Shown here in pieces: positions 1-6,834 of a stretch of DNA of 64,000 nucleotides. Made by a program: the position numbers and the translations under genes. The notes under the pieces are model-generated. The model searched no databases. It had not been told where the DNA came from and saw only the letters and a program-made list of their open reading frames with translations. The stretch lies in NCBI GenBank assembly GCA_947495915.1, contig CANMAW010000001.1:744001-808000 (forward strand). The letters run 5' to 3'. How positions within the stretch are numbered: the first letter of the stretch is position 1; each line of letters starts with the position of its first letter. The stretch is from Maribacter algarum (ex Lu et al. 2025) (nom. illeg.). GTDB taxonomy: Bacteria > Bacteroidota > Bacteroidia > Flavobacteriales > Flavobacteriaceae.

Positions 1-995
1 TGGTTGAAAAGAATATAAGATTAGAGGTAATGCAAGCCATTGAGCACAAGGTGGAGGGGTTTATAGATTCTTTTCTAATTCCCATAGAAGATATTTGGCA
101 GCCAACAGATTTCTTGCCTGACTCTCAAAGTGATGGATTTTTAGATGCCGTTGAAACCTTGCGAGGTGAATCAAAAGAATTAGGTTACGACTTTTGGGTG
201 ACTATGGTTGCTGATACCATAACCGAAGAAGCTTTACCTACCTATGAATCATGGTTGATGGATGTTGAAGGAATTAATCAACATGACGGAAAGGCCAATG
301 GATGGTCTAAATGGGTTCGACAGTGGACGGGTGAAGAGAATCGTCATGGAGATGTATTGAATAAGTATTTGTACTTATCAGGTAGAGTAAATATGCGTGA
401 AGTAGAAATTACAACGCAACATTTAATTTCTGACGGATTTGATATTGGTACTGATCGAGATCCTTATAAAAACTTTGTTTACACATCATTTCAAGAATTA
501 GCAACAAACATTTCTCACAAAAGAGTGGGTCAAATGGCTAAGAAAAAAGGAAACGCATTGTTAGGAAAAATGTGTACAATCATTGCTGGTGATGAAATGC
601 GTCATCATTTGGCATACCGAGAATTTGTAAAAACAATTTTTGGAGAAGATCCTTCAGGTATGATGTTGGCCTTTGCTGACATGATGAAAAAGAAAATCGT
701 AATGCCTGCTCACTTTCTTCGTGAATCTGGCGGAAGTATTGGTACAGCATTTGAAAATTTTTCAAACTGTGCACAACGCTTAGGGGTTTATACAGCTCAA
801 GATTATATTGATATTTTAAGTAAACTGAACGCTTACTGGGAAATTGATGCAATTAGAGGTATGACTGATGAAGCTGAAAAAGCAAGAGATTACCTTATGA
901 AGCTTCCTTCGCGACTTTTGAGAATTCAAGAACGCATGAAATTTCCAGAAGATCAATACCGATTTAAATGGGTTGAAGCCAACGGAATGATCTAA
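1..995 (+). CDS. Acyl-[acyl-carrier-protein] desaturase, 5' end cut by the window
   Basis: Soluble di-iron desaturase of the plant stearoyl-ACP desaturase type, which puts a cis double bond into acyl-ACP chains to make unsaturated membrane lipids. The two iron-binding motifs are visible: EENRHG (residues 102-107 from the Met at 30) and DEMRHH (188-193). The frame is open through the left edge, and the upstream residues VEKNIRLEV look like the usual N-terminus of this family. The codon spanning the edge ends in TG, so the true start may be an ATG beginning one base outside the window. The C-terminus is complete and is followed by a strong terminator. Family assignment is firm; the exact double-bond position cannot be read from sequence. 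Confidence 0.93.
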   Translation, partial: VEKNIRLEVMQAIEHKVEGFIDSFLIPIEDIWQPTDFLPDSQSDGFLDAVETLRGESKELGYDFWVTMVADTITEEALPTYESWLMDVEGINQHDGKANGWSKWVRQWTGEENRHGDVLNKYLYLSGRVNMREVEITTQHLISDGFDIGTDRDPYKNFVYTSFQELATNISHKRVGQMAKKKGNALLGKMCTIIAGDEMRHHLAYREFVKTIFGEDPSGMMLAFADMMKKKIVMPAHFLRESGGSIGTAFENFSNCAQRLGVYTAQDYIDILSKLNAYWEIDAIRGMTDEAEKARDYLMKLPSRLLRIQERMKFPEDQYRFKWVEANGMI

Positions 996-1021
996 TTGAG
1001 CCCGTACAATTTTAAGTAATA

Positions 1022-1050
1022 AAAAAGATCCGCTACTTGCGGATCTTTTT
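1022..1050. terminator. Bidirectional intrinsic terminator
   Basis: Twelve-base perfect stem (AAAAAGATCCGC with GCGGATCTTTTT) around a 5-base loop, with T runs on both strands. It sits between the end of the desaturase gene and the convergent helix-hairpin-helix gene and can serve both. Confidence 0.88.
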
Positions 1051-1073
1051 ATTTTATAGTATAATCTTATGAA

Positions 1074-1631
1074 TTACAATTTTCCATGATCATGTTCATC
1101 TTGCCATTTCAAGAGATCTGCCCATTTACCTTCATAACACATTTTGGCTTGTAAAGGCCAAGAAGCTGGATTATGAACTTTATAACGGTCGCCACCACCA
1201 TCAAGAATTTCTTGACATCTAGCTACAGAAGCCTCTGAAAGGGCTTTCCATGTTTTAATTCCAGCGTCATGAAACATACTAGATATTTTTGGACCAATAC
1301 CCTCAACAACCTTTAAGTCATCTTGTTTAATGGTTTTGCCAAAAACTGCTTTTGCCGCTGCTGCATCAAAAGGAAGATCTTTTTCAACTTTAATTGCAGG
1401 AGCTACTGCAGCTACAGTTGCAGCTGCTGCTGCCGTAGAAGCTGCGGTAAGTTTACCGTTACAAGCATCTAAATCTGCTTGTAGTTTTGCATTTTTATCT
1501 TTCCAAAGTGTAAGATCAGCAGAATTATCAATTGTGGTAGTTTTACCTTTTCCTAAAAAGTACCCGAAAATAGCACCTAGTAATGTGCATAATAGAGGTA
1601 TTAACCAGCACCAAATATTTGAAAAATCCAT
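1074..1631 (-). CDS. Membrane-anchored helix-hairpin-helix protein
   Basis: 185 residues. One hydrophobic segment at about residues 7-27 anchors the protein, followed by an alanine-rich linker with many AAA runs (about 60-80). The C-terminal domain (about 100-185) has the motif VEGIGPKISSMFHDAG, typical of the helix-hairpin-helix domains annotated as flap-endonuclease-like (COG3743). I see no catalytic nuclease residues, so nuclease activity is not supported. It lies 23 bp downstream of the OmpA-type gene on the same strand and is probably co-transcribed with it. A membrane-tethered HhH domain beside an OmpA protein suggests an envelope or DNA-to-membrane role, but that is inference. Confidence 0.75.
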   Translation of the reverse strand: MDFSNIWCWLIPLLCTLLGAIFGYFLGKGKTTTIDNSADLTLWKDKNAKLQADLDACNGKLTAASTAAAAATVAAVAPAIKVEKDLPFDAAAAKAVFGKTIKQDDLKVVEGIGPKISSMFHDAGIKTWKALSEASVARCQEILDGGGDRYKVHNPASWPLQAKMCYEGKWADLLKWQDEHDHGKL

Positions 1632-1654
1632 GTTTTAATTGTTTTTATTGTTAG

Positions 1655-2566
1655 TTAATTTAATGTAATTACAGTTCTTCTATTTTTAGAACGACCTTCT
1701 TCTGTGGCGTTACTTTCAATAGGTTGCGTTTGCCCTTTTGAGCTAGCGCTAATTTTAGCTGCTGCTATACCATTAGTCATCAAATAATTTTTAGCAAAAT
1801 CAGCTCTATTTTGACCAAGTTTCATATTACTAGCAGCGACCCCAGTATTATCGGTATGACCTACTACCAATGCTTTTGCATCGGTAACTTTATCTAAATA
1901 TCTAGAAATATCTGCCACTTTTTGTCTTTGTTCAGCAGATAGATTAATTGATGCCTCTGCGGTATCAAAGTATAAAACTAAAGGATTTGCCTTTATTTTT
2001 TCATAAAGTGCCTGTAACTCATCATCAGCATCAGCAGCTTTATCTTCTAAACTATAAGCAACCGGACCTAAATAAACATTATCTTTTGCGACCATGTCAT
2101 CCATAAGCGCGCTCAATGTATTAATCTGAGTTGAAGAAATTCCATTTTCAACGAAGTGATTTTTTACGGCATTTGCTCGTGCTAAACCTAAATTAGGGTA
2201 CATTGTGCTATTAGTCTCATTAGACTTGTAATACCCAGTTATATTGATAACCTTGTTGGCATTGTCTGCTAAAAAGCCTTTTAAACTGATTACACCATCG
2301 GTCACCTTTTGTGATAGAGGCGTTAAAATGCTTGATGACGACAGATTGAAGTTGTAATTGTCGTTGTCGTTGTACGCGTATGCTCCATCGCTAAAGGCAA
2401 AGGGATAAGACGTAGCTTCGGGTACTGCTGGAATCACCGCTTCTTTAACAGGTTCGTCTGCAACAGCCCCACCTAAGCCACAAGAGCTACAGAGCATAAA
2501 ATACAGATACGTACCTGCTAGAATCGTAAGTAAGATTCCAATCAGATTTGTTGTTGTTTTTGTCAT
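1655..2566 (-). CDS. OmpA-family protein with a second degenerate OmpA-like domain
   Basis: 303 residues. The N-terminal hydrophobic segment (about 8-28) is a membrane anchor or an uncleaved signal. The C-terminal domain (about 195-303) is OmpA-like, with GHTDNTG, LGQNRADFAKNYL and the terminal SKNRR, so it should bind peptidoglycan. The middle part (about 75-165) looks like a worn copy of the same fold: ITGYYKSNETN and LGLARANAVKNHF line up with the C-terminal motifs. It is first in a two-gene unit with the HhH protein downstream. The N-terminal LCSSCG resembles a lipobox but follows a long hydrophobic stretch, so lipidation is uncertain. Confidence 0.82.
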   Translation of the reverse strand: MTKTTTNLIGILLTILAGTYLYFMLCSSCGLGGAVADEPVKEAVIPAVPEATSYPFAFSDGAYAYNDNDNYNFNLSSSSILTPLSQKVTDGVISLKGFLADNANKVINITGYYKSNETNSTMYPNLGLARANAVKNHFVENGISSTQINTLSALMDDMVAKDNVYLGPVAYSLEDKAADADDELQALYEKIKANPLVLYFDTAEASINLSAEQRQKVADISRYLDKVTDAKALVVGHTDNTGVAASNMKLGQNRADFAKNYLMTNGIAAAKISASSKGQTQPIESNATEEGRSKNRRTVITLN

Positions 2567-2998
2567 TGTTAAAAATCATTTAGTGTTTGAATGACAATGT
2601 ATTAAAAAAAATCCTGAAAATGTTAAATATTTGTGAATTATGTGTTATGAATCAGGTCTTTACAAGGTTTAATACGATTTTAAATAGGTATTAAAATTAT
2701 CCATACACACCTTTTTCTTTACCATTCATAAAAGATGTTAAAAAGAATTCGAATGAATTCTCGTAATTCGCTGTAGAAAAAACAACCCTTTCTCTCCCGG
2801 CAAAGATCTGGCATTGAGAAAGGGTTTCTATTTGAATAAAACACAGAAAAATGATGTTATTGTAAACATATAAATCAAAATGAAAACAGCTAGTATTATG
2901 CTATTTATACAGTAATGAGAACCATTGATACATACCTTAATTAAAATTTTGAACGCTACCCATATATTTGAAAGTAACCAGATTAAGAACCAAGAATT
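2567..2998. other. Intergenic region with an 11-bp-stem inverted repeat
   Basis: 432 bp without a gene I can support. It should hold the promoter of the minus-strand OmpA gene. It contains the perfect inverted repeat AACCCTTTCTC (2784-2794) and GAGAAAGGGTT (2816-2826) around a 21-base loop, followed only by a short T-rich stretch. A GAATTCGAATGAATTC palindrome-like element lies just upstream (about 2745-2760). It may be a terminator with a large loop or a structured RNA. Confidence 0.5.
2963..2970 (+). promoter_or_regulatory. -7 promoter element TATATTTG
   Basis: Matches the Bacteroidota -7 consensus TAnnTTTG and lies 28 bp before the ATG of the 44-residue small ORF. No well-spaced -33 TTG is visible; the nearest TTG is only 11 bp upstream. 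Confidence 0.4.
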
Positions 2999-3133
2999 AT
3001 GAAAGTGAAAATCTTAAAAACCGCAAAATTTGTGTGTATGGTGCTGGTATTGGGTATACAAGCACTGTTACATGGCAGTTGGCATGAACAAAAATCAGAA
3101 AGTCTTCAAGAGAGTCGTCCACAGTCTCGATAA
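2999..3133 (+). CDS. Small membrane protein, 44 residues
   Basis: ATG to TAA open frame of 44 codons. It begins MKVKILKTAKFVCMVLVLGI, a basic start followed by one hydrophobic helix (about residues 11-24), and ends in a polar tail rich in Ser, Gln and Glu. It could be a single-span membrane protein or a short secreted peptide. A -7 element lies just upstream and a large-loop terminator just downstream, so the ORF sits in what looks like its own transcription unit. I do not recognise the family, and the coding call rests on this context only. Confidence 0.42.
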   Translation: MKVKILKTAKFVCMVLVLGIQALLHGSWHEQKSESLQESRPQSR

Positions 3134-3172
3134 ACTTTTGAAAAAAATTAGTGTTTGAGTTAGTTGGTTAAT

Positions 3173-3235
3173 CCCGCTATCATTACAAGTGTTCTATAGG
3201 GGGATAAAGAATTATTTGTTTGATAGCGGGTTTTT
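3173..3235 (+). terminator. Large-loop intrinsic terminator
   Basis: Perfect 10-bp arms CCCGCTATCA (3173-3182) and TGATAGCGGG (3221-3230) followed by TTTTT. The 38-base loop is unusually long. It follows the 44-residue ORF by about 40 bp and is preceded by GTTGGTTA (3163-3170), a sequence also seen before two other terminators in the window. Confidence 0.65.
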
Positions 3236-3240
3236 ATATA

Positions 3241-3268
3241 AAAAGGGAATATTTTAATATTCCCTTTT
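3241..3268. terminator. Terminator of the aldehyde dehydrogenase gene
   Basis: Arms AAAAGGGAATATT and AATATTCCCTTTT form a 13-bp stem with A and T tracts on both sides. It lies 44 bp past the stop of the minus-strand aldehyde dehydrogenase gene and may also back up the previous plus-strand terminator. Confidence 0.78.
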
Positions 3269-3311
3269 ATTCCATATTAGTATTGTAACCTTTTAGTATT
3301 GAACTGTATAG

Positions 3312-4865
3312 TTATAAATCGAATTTAATGCCTTGCGCTAATGGCAAGTCAGTGGTATAGTTGATGGTGTTGGTCTGTCTACGCATATAAACTTTCCAAG
3401 CATCTGAGCCACTTTCGCGACCTCCACCAGTTTCTTTTTCACCACCGAAAGCTCCGCCTATTTCAGCACCTGAAGTTCCAATATTTACATTGGCGATTCC
3501 ACAGTCGCTCCCATTTTGACTTAAGAAACGTTCGGCTTCTCTTAAATTATTAGTCATGATAGCCGAAGATAACCCTTGTACAACACCATTTTGAATTTCA
3601 ATAGCATTCTCAACATCTCCTGAGTATTTTAATAAATAAAGAACAGGTGCAAAAGTTTCATGTTGTACAATCTCAAAATTATTATCAGCTTCAGCAATTG
3701 CAGGTTTAACGTAACAATTACTTTCATAACCTTCACCCTCTAAAACACCGCCTTCAACAATAATTTTCCCGCCTTCATTAACTACTTTTTCTAGTGCTGA
3801 ATTGTAGTGTTTCACTGCATCTGTATCGATTAATGGGCCGACATGATTGTTCTCATCTAATGGGTTGCCAATACGTAATTGACCATAGGCTGCAACAACA
3901 GCATCTTTTACTTGGTCGTAAATTGATTCGTGAATAATCAATCGTCTGGTAGATGTGCAACGTTGTCCAGCTGTACCAACTGCTCCGAAAACAGCACCTA
4001 TTACCGTCATTTTTATGTCAGCGTCGGGGGTGACAATAATCGCATTGTTTCCTCCTAATTCTAATAATGATTTACCAAGTCGTGCTGCAACGGCTTGTGC
4101 CACTATTTTACCCATGCGTATTGAGCCAGTAGCAGATACTAATGGAATACGACCGTCGTTGGTCATTAATTCTCCAACCTTGTAATCACCATTAATAAGA
4201 CATGAAATGCCTTCTGGAAGTCCATTTGCTTTAAAAACTTCTGCGGCAATATTTTGACAAGCTACCCCACATAATGGTGTTTTTTCTGAAGGTTTCCACA
4301 CACAAACATCACCACAAATCCAAGCTAAAGCAGTGTTCCAAGCCCAAACCGCCACAGGAAAATTGAAAGCGGAAATTATTCCTACGATACCTAATGGATG
4401 GTACTGCTCGTACATTCTATGTCCTGGTCTTTCTGAGTGCATAGTAAGCCCATGTAATTGTCTAGAAAGCCCTACAGCGAAGTCGCAGATGTCAATCATT
4501 TCTTGAACTTCGCCTAGTCCTTCTTGATAACTTTTACCCATTTCATAAGAAACTAACTTACCTAAGGCTTCTTTTTTTTCTCTTAACTTTTCACCAAATT
4601 GACGAACAATCTCACCACGTAAAGGTGCAGGTTTTTGACGCCATGTTTTAAAGGCTACAGAAGCTGTAGTCATTACTTTTTCATAGTCTTCTGAAGTCGT
4701 TGTTTTTACCTTACCAATTAAAGTTCCATCTACAGGAGAGTAAGATTCTATAATTTCTCCAGAAGAAAAATTGGTTGATCCGGTTGAGGTTCCTTCATTA
4801 ATTTCTTTTAGGCCTAATGCTTTTAAGGCCTCATTAATACCAAATTCAAGGGCTATTTTTGACAT
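3312..4865 (-). CDS. Aldehyde dehydrogenase, ALDH7 (alpha-aminoadipic semialdehyde dehydrogenase) type
   Basis: 517 residues, full length. NAD(P)-dependent oxidation of an aldehyde to an acid in the cytoplasm. The general base is in LELGGNNA (E269) and the catalytic cysteine in GQRCTS (C303). The cofactor-binding region has IISAFNFPVAVWAWN. The sequence resembles ALDH7A1 and bacterial L-piperidine-6-carboxylate dehydrogenase, which act in lysine breakdown to 2-aminoadipate. The neighbouring 3-hydroxyanthranilate dioxygenase gene raises the alternative of 2-aminomuconate semialdehyde dehydrogenase, but those enzymes belong to the ALDH8 type, so I prefer lysine catabolism. It has its own terminator and a -7 element upstream. 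Confidence 0.88.
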   Translation of the reverse strand: MSKIALEFGINEALKALGLKEINEGTSTGSTNFSSGEIIESYSPVDGTLIGKVKTTTSEDYEKVMTTASVAFKTWRQKPAPLRGEIVRQFGEKLREKKEALGKLVSYEMGKSYQEGLGEVQEMIDICDFAVGLSRQLHGLTMHSERPGHRMYEQYHPLGIVGIISAFNFPVAVWAWNTALAWICGDVCVWKPSEKTPLCGVACQNIAAEVFKANGLPEGISCLINGDYKVGELMTNDGRIPLVSATGSIRMGKIVAQAVAARLGKSLLELGGNNAIIVTPDADIKMTVIGAVFGAVGTAGQRCTSTRRLIIHESIYDQVKDAVVAAYGQLRIGNPLDENNHVGPLIDTDAVKHYNSALEKVVNEGGKIIVEGGVLEGEGYESNCYVKPAIAEADNNFEIVQHETFAPVLYLLKYSGDVENAIEIQNGVVQGLSSAIMTNNLREAERFLSQNGSDCGIANVNIGTSGAEIGGAFGGEKETGGGRESGSDAWKVYMRRQTNTINYTTDLPLAQGIKFDL

Positions 4866-4902
4866 TTTATAACTTTTAAATAGTGAATTGTTATATTTTT
4901 TA

Positions 4903-4910
4903 CAAATCTA
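4903..4910 (-). promoter_or_regulatory. -7 element of the aldehyde dehydrogenase gene
   Basis: TAGATTTG read on the minus strand, matching TAnnTTTG, about 37 bp before the start codon. No clear -33 element at the expected spacing. Confidence 0.45.
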
Positions 4911-4978
4911 CGAATAAAGTCTTGATTTATAGATTCTTTTAATGGTACTAAATCGGAATAAAAATCAAGAGGTATTTG

Positions 4979-5341
4979 CTATTTTAAAAGGATGAGAAGA
5001 ATGGCTATTAACGCAGGCATAGCTTGAATAATGAATATTTTTTTGGTAACGGTTGCGGCTCCGTAAATTCCTGCAACTGCAACGCAACTTAAAAAAAATA
5101 GAGCAATATTGTCAGACCAATGGGGGTCACTAATGACGAAGCTCCAAATTAAACCGGCAGCTAAAAATCCGTTATAGAGTCCTTGATTTGCTGCCATGCT
5201 TTTTGTGGGGACAAACATATCTTTCGGAAATCCTCTAAAAATTTTGGGTCCTTTTGTGGTCCAAGCAAACATTTCAAAGTATAGAAAATACAGATGAAGA
5301 AACGCAATTATTGCTATTAAAACTGAAATGATATAATTCAT
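4979..5341 (-). CDS. DUF1304 family membrane protein
   Basis: 120 residues with four predicted membrane helices. Conserved features of the family are the N-terminal helix followed by YFEMFAWTTKGPKIF and the central NQGLYNGFLAAGLIW. The function of DUF1304 proteins is unknown. The start lies 3 bp after the 3-hydroxyanthranilate dioxygenase stop on the same strand, so the two genes almost certainly share a transcript. A link to tryptophan breakdown is possible, but DUF1304 genes occur in many contexts. Confidence 0.85.
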   Translation of the reverse strand: MNYIISVLIAIIAFLHLYFLYFEMFAWTTKGPKIFRGFPKDMFVPTKSMAANQGLYNGFLAAGLIWSFVISDPHWSDNIALFFLSCVAVAGIYGAATVTKKIFIIQAMPALIAILLILLK

Positions 5342-5344
5342 ATC

Positions 5345-5884
5345 TTATTCTTTAGCTACAAATCTATCATCTACAGGCATTATAGTACCGCAATTATTGC
5401 AAGTTCGTAGATCTTTAGAACTATAGAAATGTTTGAAATGATTTAAAAAATCTTTTTCAATATCATGTAATGTAAAATAGGCTTCATACAACTTATGATT
5501 ACAGTTATCGCAAAACCATAATAGTCCGTCGTCAACATTCATCGCAGCTCGTTTGCGTTCAATAACCAAGCCTATACTGCCTTCATGTCGCACGGGAGAA
5601 TGTGGTATTTTAGCAGGGTGTAAATACATGTCTCCTGGGCCTAATTTAAAGGTCTTTTTTAAACCGTTTTCTTGAATATGAACTTCAATGTTACCCTCTA
5701 GTTGATAAAACAATTCTTCAGTTTCATTATAATGATAGTCTTTTCGAGCATTCGGCCCAGCAACGATCATTACAATATAGTCGCCAGCATCTTTATATAG
5801 GTTTTTATTGCCAACAGGGGGTTTTAAAGTATCACGGTTTTCCTCAATCCATTTGTTGAGATTAAAAGGTGCAGCTATAGCCAT
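5345..5884 (-). CDS. 3-hydroxyanthranilate 3,4-dioxygenase
   Basis: 179 residues. Non-haem iron cupin that opens the ring of 3-hydroxyanthranilate to 2-amino-3-carboxymuconate semialdehyde, in the kynurenine route to quinolinate/NAD or to full degradation. Iron-ligand motifs are visible: DYHYNETEELFYQLEG and HPAKIPHSP. The C-terminus keeps the rubredoxin-like metal site of the bacterial enzymes, with CDNC and CNNC about 40 residues apart. It is upstream of and 3 bp from DUF1304. Tryptophan 2,3-dioxygenase, the first pathway step, is encoded at 54556. A -7 element lies about 60 bp upstream. Confidence 0.94.
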   Translation of the reverse strand: MAIAAPFNLNKWIEENRDTLKPPVGNKNLYKDAGDYIVMIVAGPNARKDYHYNETEELFYQLEGNIEVHIQENGLKKTFKLGPGDMYLHPAKIPHSPVRHEGSIGLVIERKRAAMNVDDGLLWFCDNCNHKLYEAYFTLHDIEKDFLNHFKHFYSSKDLRTCNNCGTIMPVDDRFVAKE

Positions 5885-5944
5885 CGAAGTTATATTTAGA
5901 ATTTTGATTTTAATGTTTGTTTTTCAAACACTCAATCATTCTTC

Positions 5945-5952
5945 CAAATTTA
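5945..5952 (-). promoter_or_regulatory. -7 element of the 3-hydroxyanthranilate dioxygenase operon
   Basis: TAAATTTG on the minus strand (TAnnTTTG), about 60 bp before the start codon. A GTTTG-TTTTT-CAAAC hairpin (5915-5929) would lie in the leader. Confidence 0.45.
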
Positions 5953-6012
5953 TAAAAGAATAGCATAAGATTTTGTCTAGCGTACTTTTATTCGCTAAAG
6001 CATTCGAAAAGT

Positions 6013-6489
6013 TTATTTAAAAAATATCTGTGTAAAGTAGAACTTGCCAGCTTCATTAATTTTAACGCTTACTGCAGTATGGGTGAAATCGCCTTCCATG
6101 GTTTTCTTATGACTCGAACTGTTATACCAACCTTGAAAAGCTTGAGCAGCATTGTCATAATCTTTGGCAACATTTTCAGCAACTAATTCGGCACCAATGG
6201 TCGATGATATTTTAGAAGCTCGTGAACTGAAATTATCGTGATTAATTGATCCAATAGAAATCATATAATCATTATGTTGATTTGCATATTCGTAGGCAAC
6301 CTCACTAAATGCTAGTTCACTTTGCCCTATCGATAGTCTATGATTGTTAACCACACTTAAAAGCTCAGTCTCTATCTCTTTGGCATTTGCAGCCTCATTT
6401 ATATTTGTAATTTCTATCGACTCTTTTGAACAAGAGGCCAAGGTACATACAAATAAAACGAGGGCAATTAATTGCGTTCTCATTTTCAT
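6013..6489 (-). CDS. CAP-domain lipoprotein
   Basis: 158 residues. The signal peptide ends in the lipobox LASC (Cys at about residue 20), so the mature protein should be lipid-anchored. Residues 45-155 form a CAP/SCP (PR-1-like) domain with LVVNNHRLSIG, an N-terminal ANQHNDYM and a late SSSHKKTM segment that match the usual His-containing cavity positions. Bacterial CAP proteins are poorly understood and may bind lipids or have hydrolase activity. The gene appears monocistronic; no gene partner is evident in the flanking regions. Confidence 0.83.
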   Translation of the reverse strand: MKMRTQLIALVLFVCTLASCSKESIEITNINEAANAKEIETELLSVVNNHRLSIGQSELAFSEVAYEYANQHNDYMISIGSINHDNFSSRASKISSTIGAELVAENVAKDYDNAAQAFQGWYNSSSHKKTMEGDFTHTAVSVKINEAGKFYFTQIFFK

Positions 6490-6834
6490 ACAAAGTTCTA
6501 TTTGTAAGTAGGTGCTCTAAAACGATAGGTAGGTAGAGAAGAATGGGGTGTTCTCGTGTTCTTTGGCTAATAGGGGTCTTAGCTGGCGTAATGATACATA
6601 AAATACAAACCCAATCTTCTTGAAAATCGATTTTTTCGACGAATGACCTATGTTTTTATGCACTTTGTAGGTCAAACCATACGTTTTTAACATTTTATGA
6701 TTCGCGATTGCAGAAAGTAATAAACCTCGAAAGGTTTTCGTTTAACACATTAAAGGGGTTATTGAAGTTTCATTTTTTGATGTTTTAGGATGATTTAGCA
6801 TAGGCCCAAGCACAAATTCACGAAACACATTTTC
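6490..6834. other. Divergent intergenic region with small palindromes
   Basis: 345 bp between the CAP lipoprotein and the alpha-2-macroglobulin gene, which are transcribed away from each other. It holds the perfect palindrome AAAATCGATTTT (6623-6634), the inverted repeat GACCTA/TAGGTC (6645-6673) and a six-bp hairpin AAACCT-CGAA-AGGTTT (about 6723-6738). Promoters for both genes should be here, but I see no convincing TAnnTTTG. Confidence 0.4.

Noticed and set aside
2784-2826. A riboswitch at the inverted repeat
   Set aside because: Only one stem is visible and no conserved riboswitch core is recognisable, so it is reported as an unexplained hairpin.
3312-5884. A kynurenine-degradation operon with the aldehyde dehydrogenase as 2-aminomuconate semialdehyde dehydrogenase
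   Set aside because: The aldehyde dehydrogenase looks like the ALDH7 type, has its own promoter element and a 113-bp gap, so lysine catabolism fits better.
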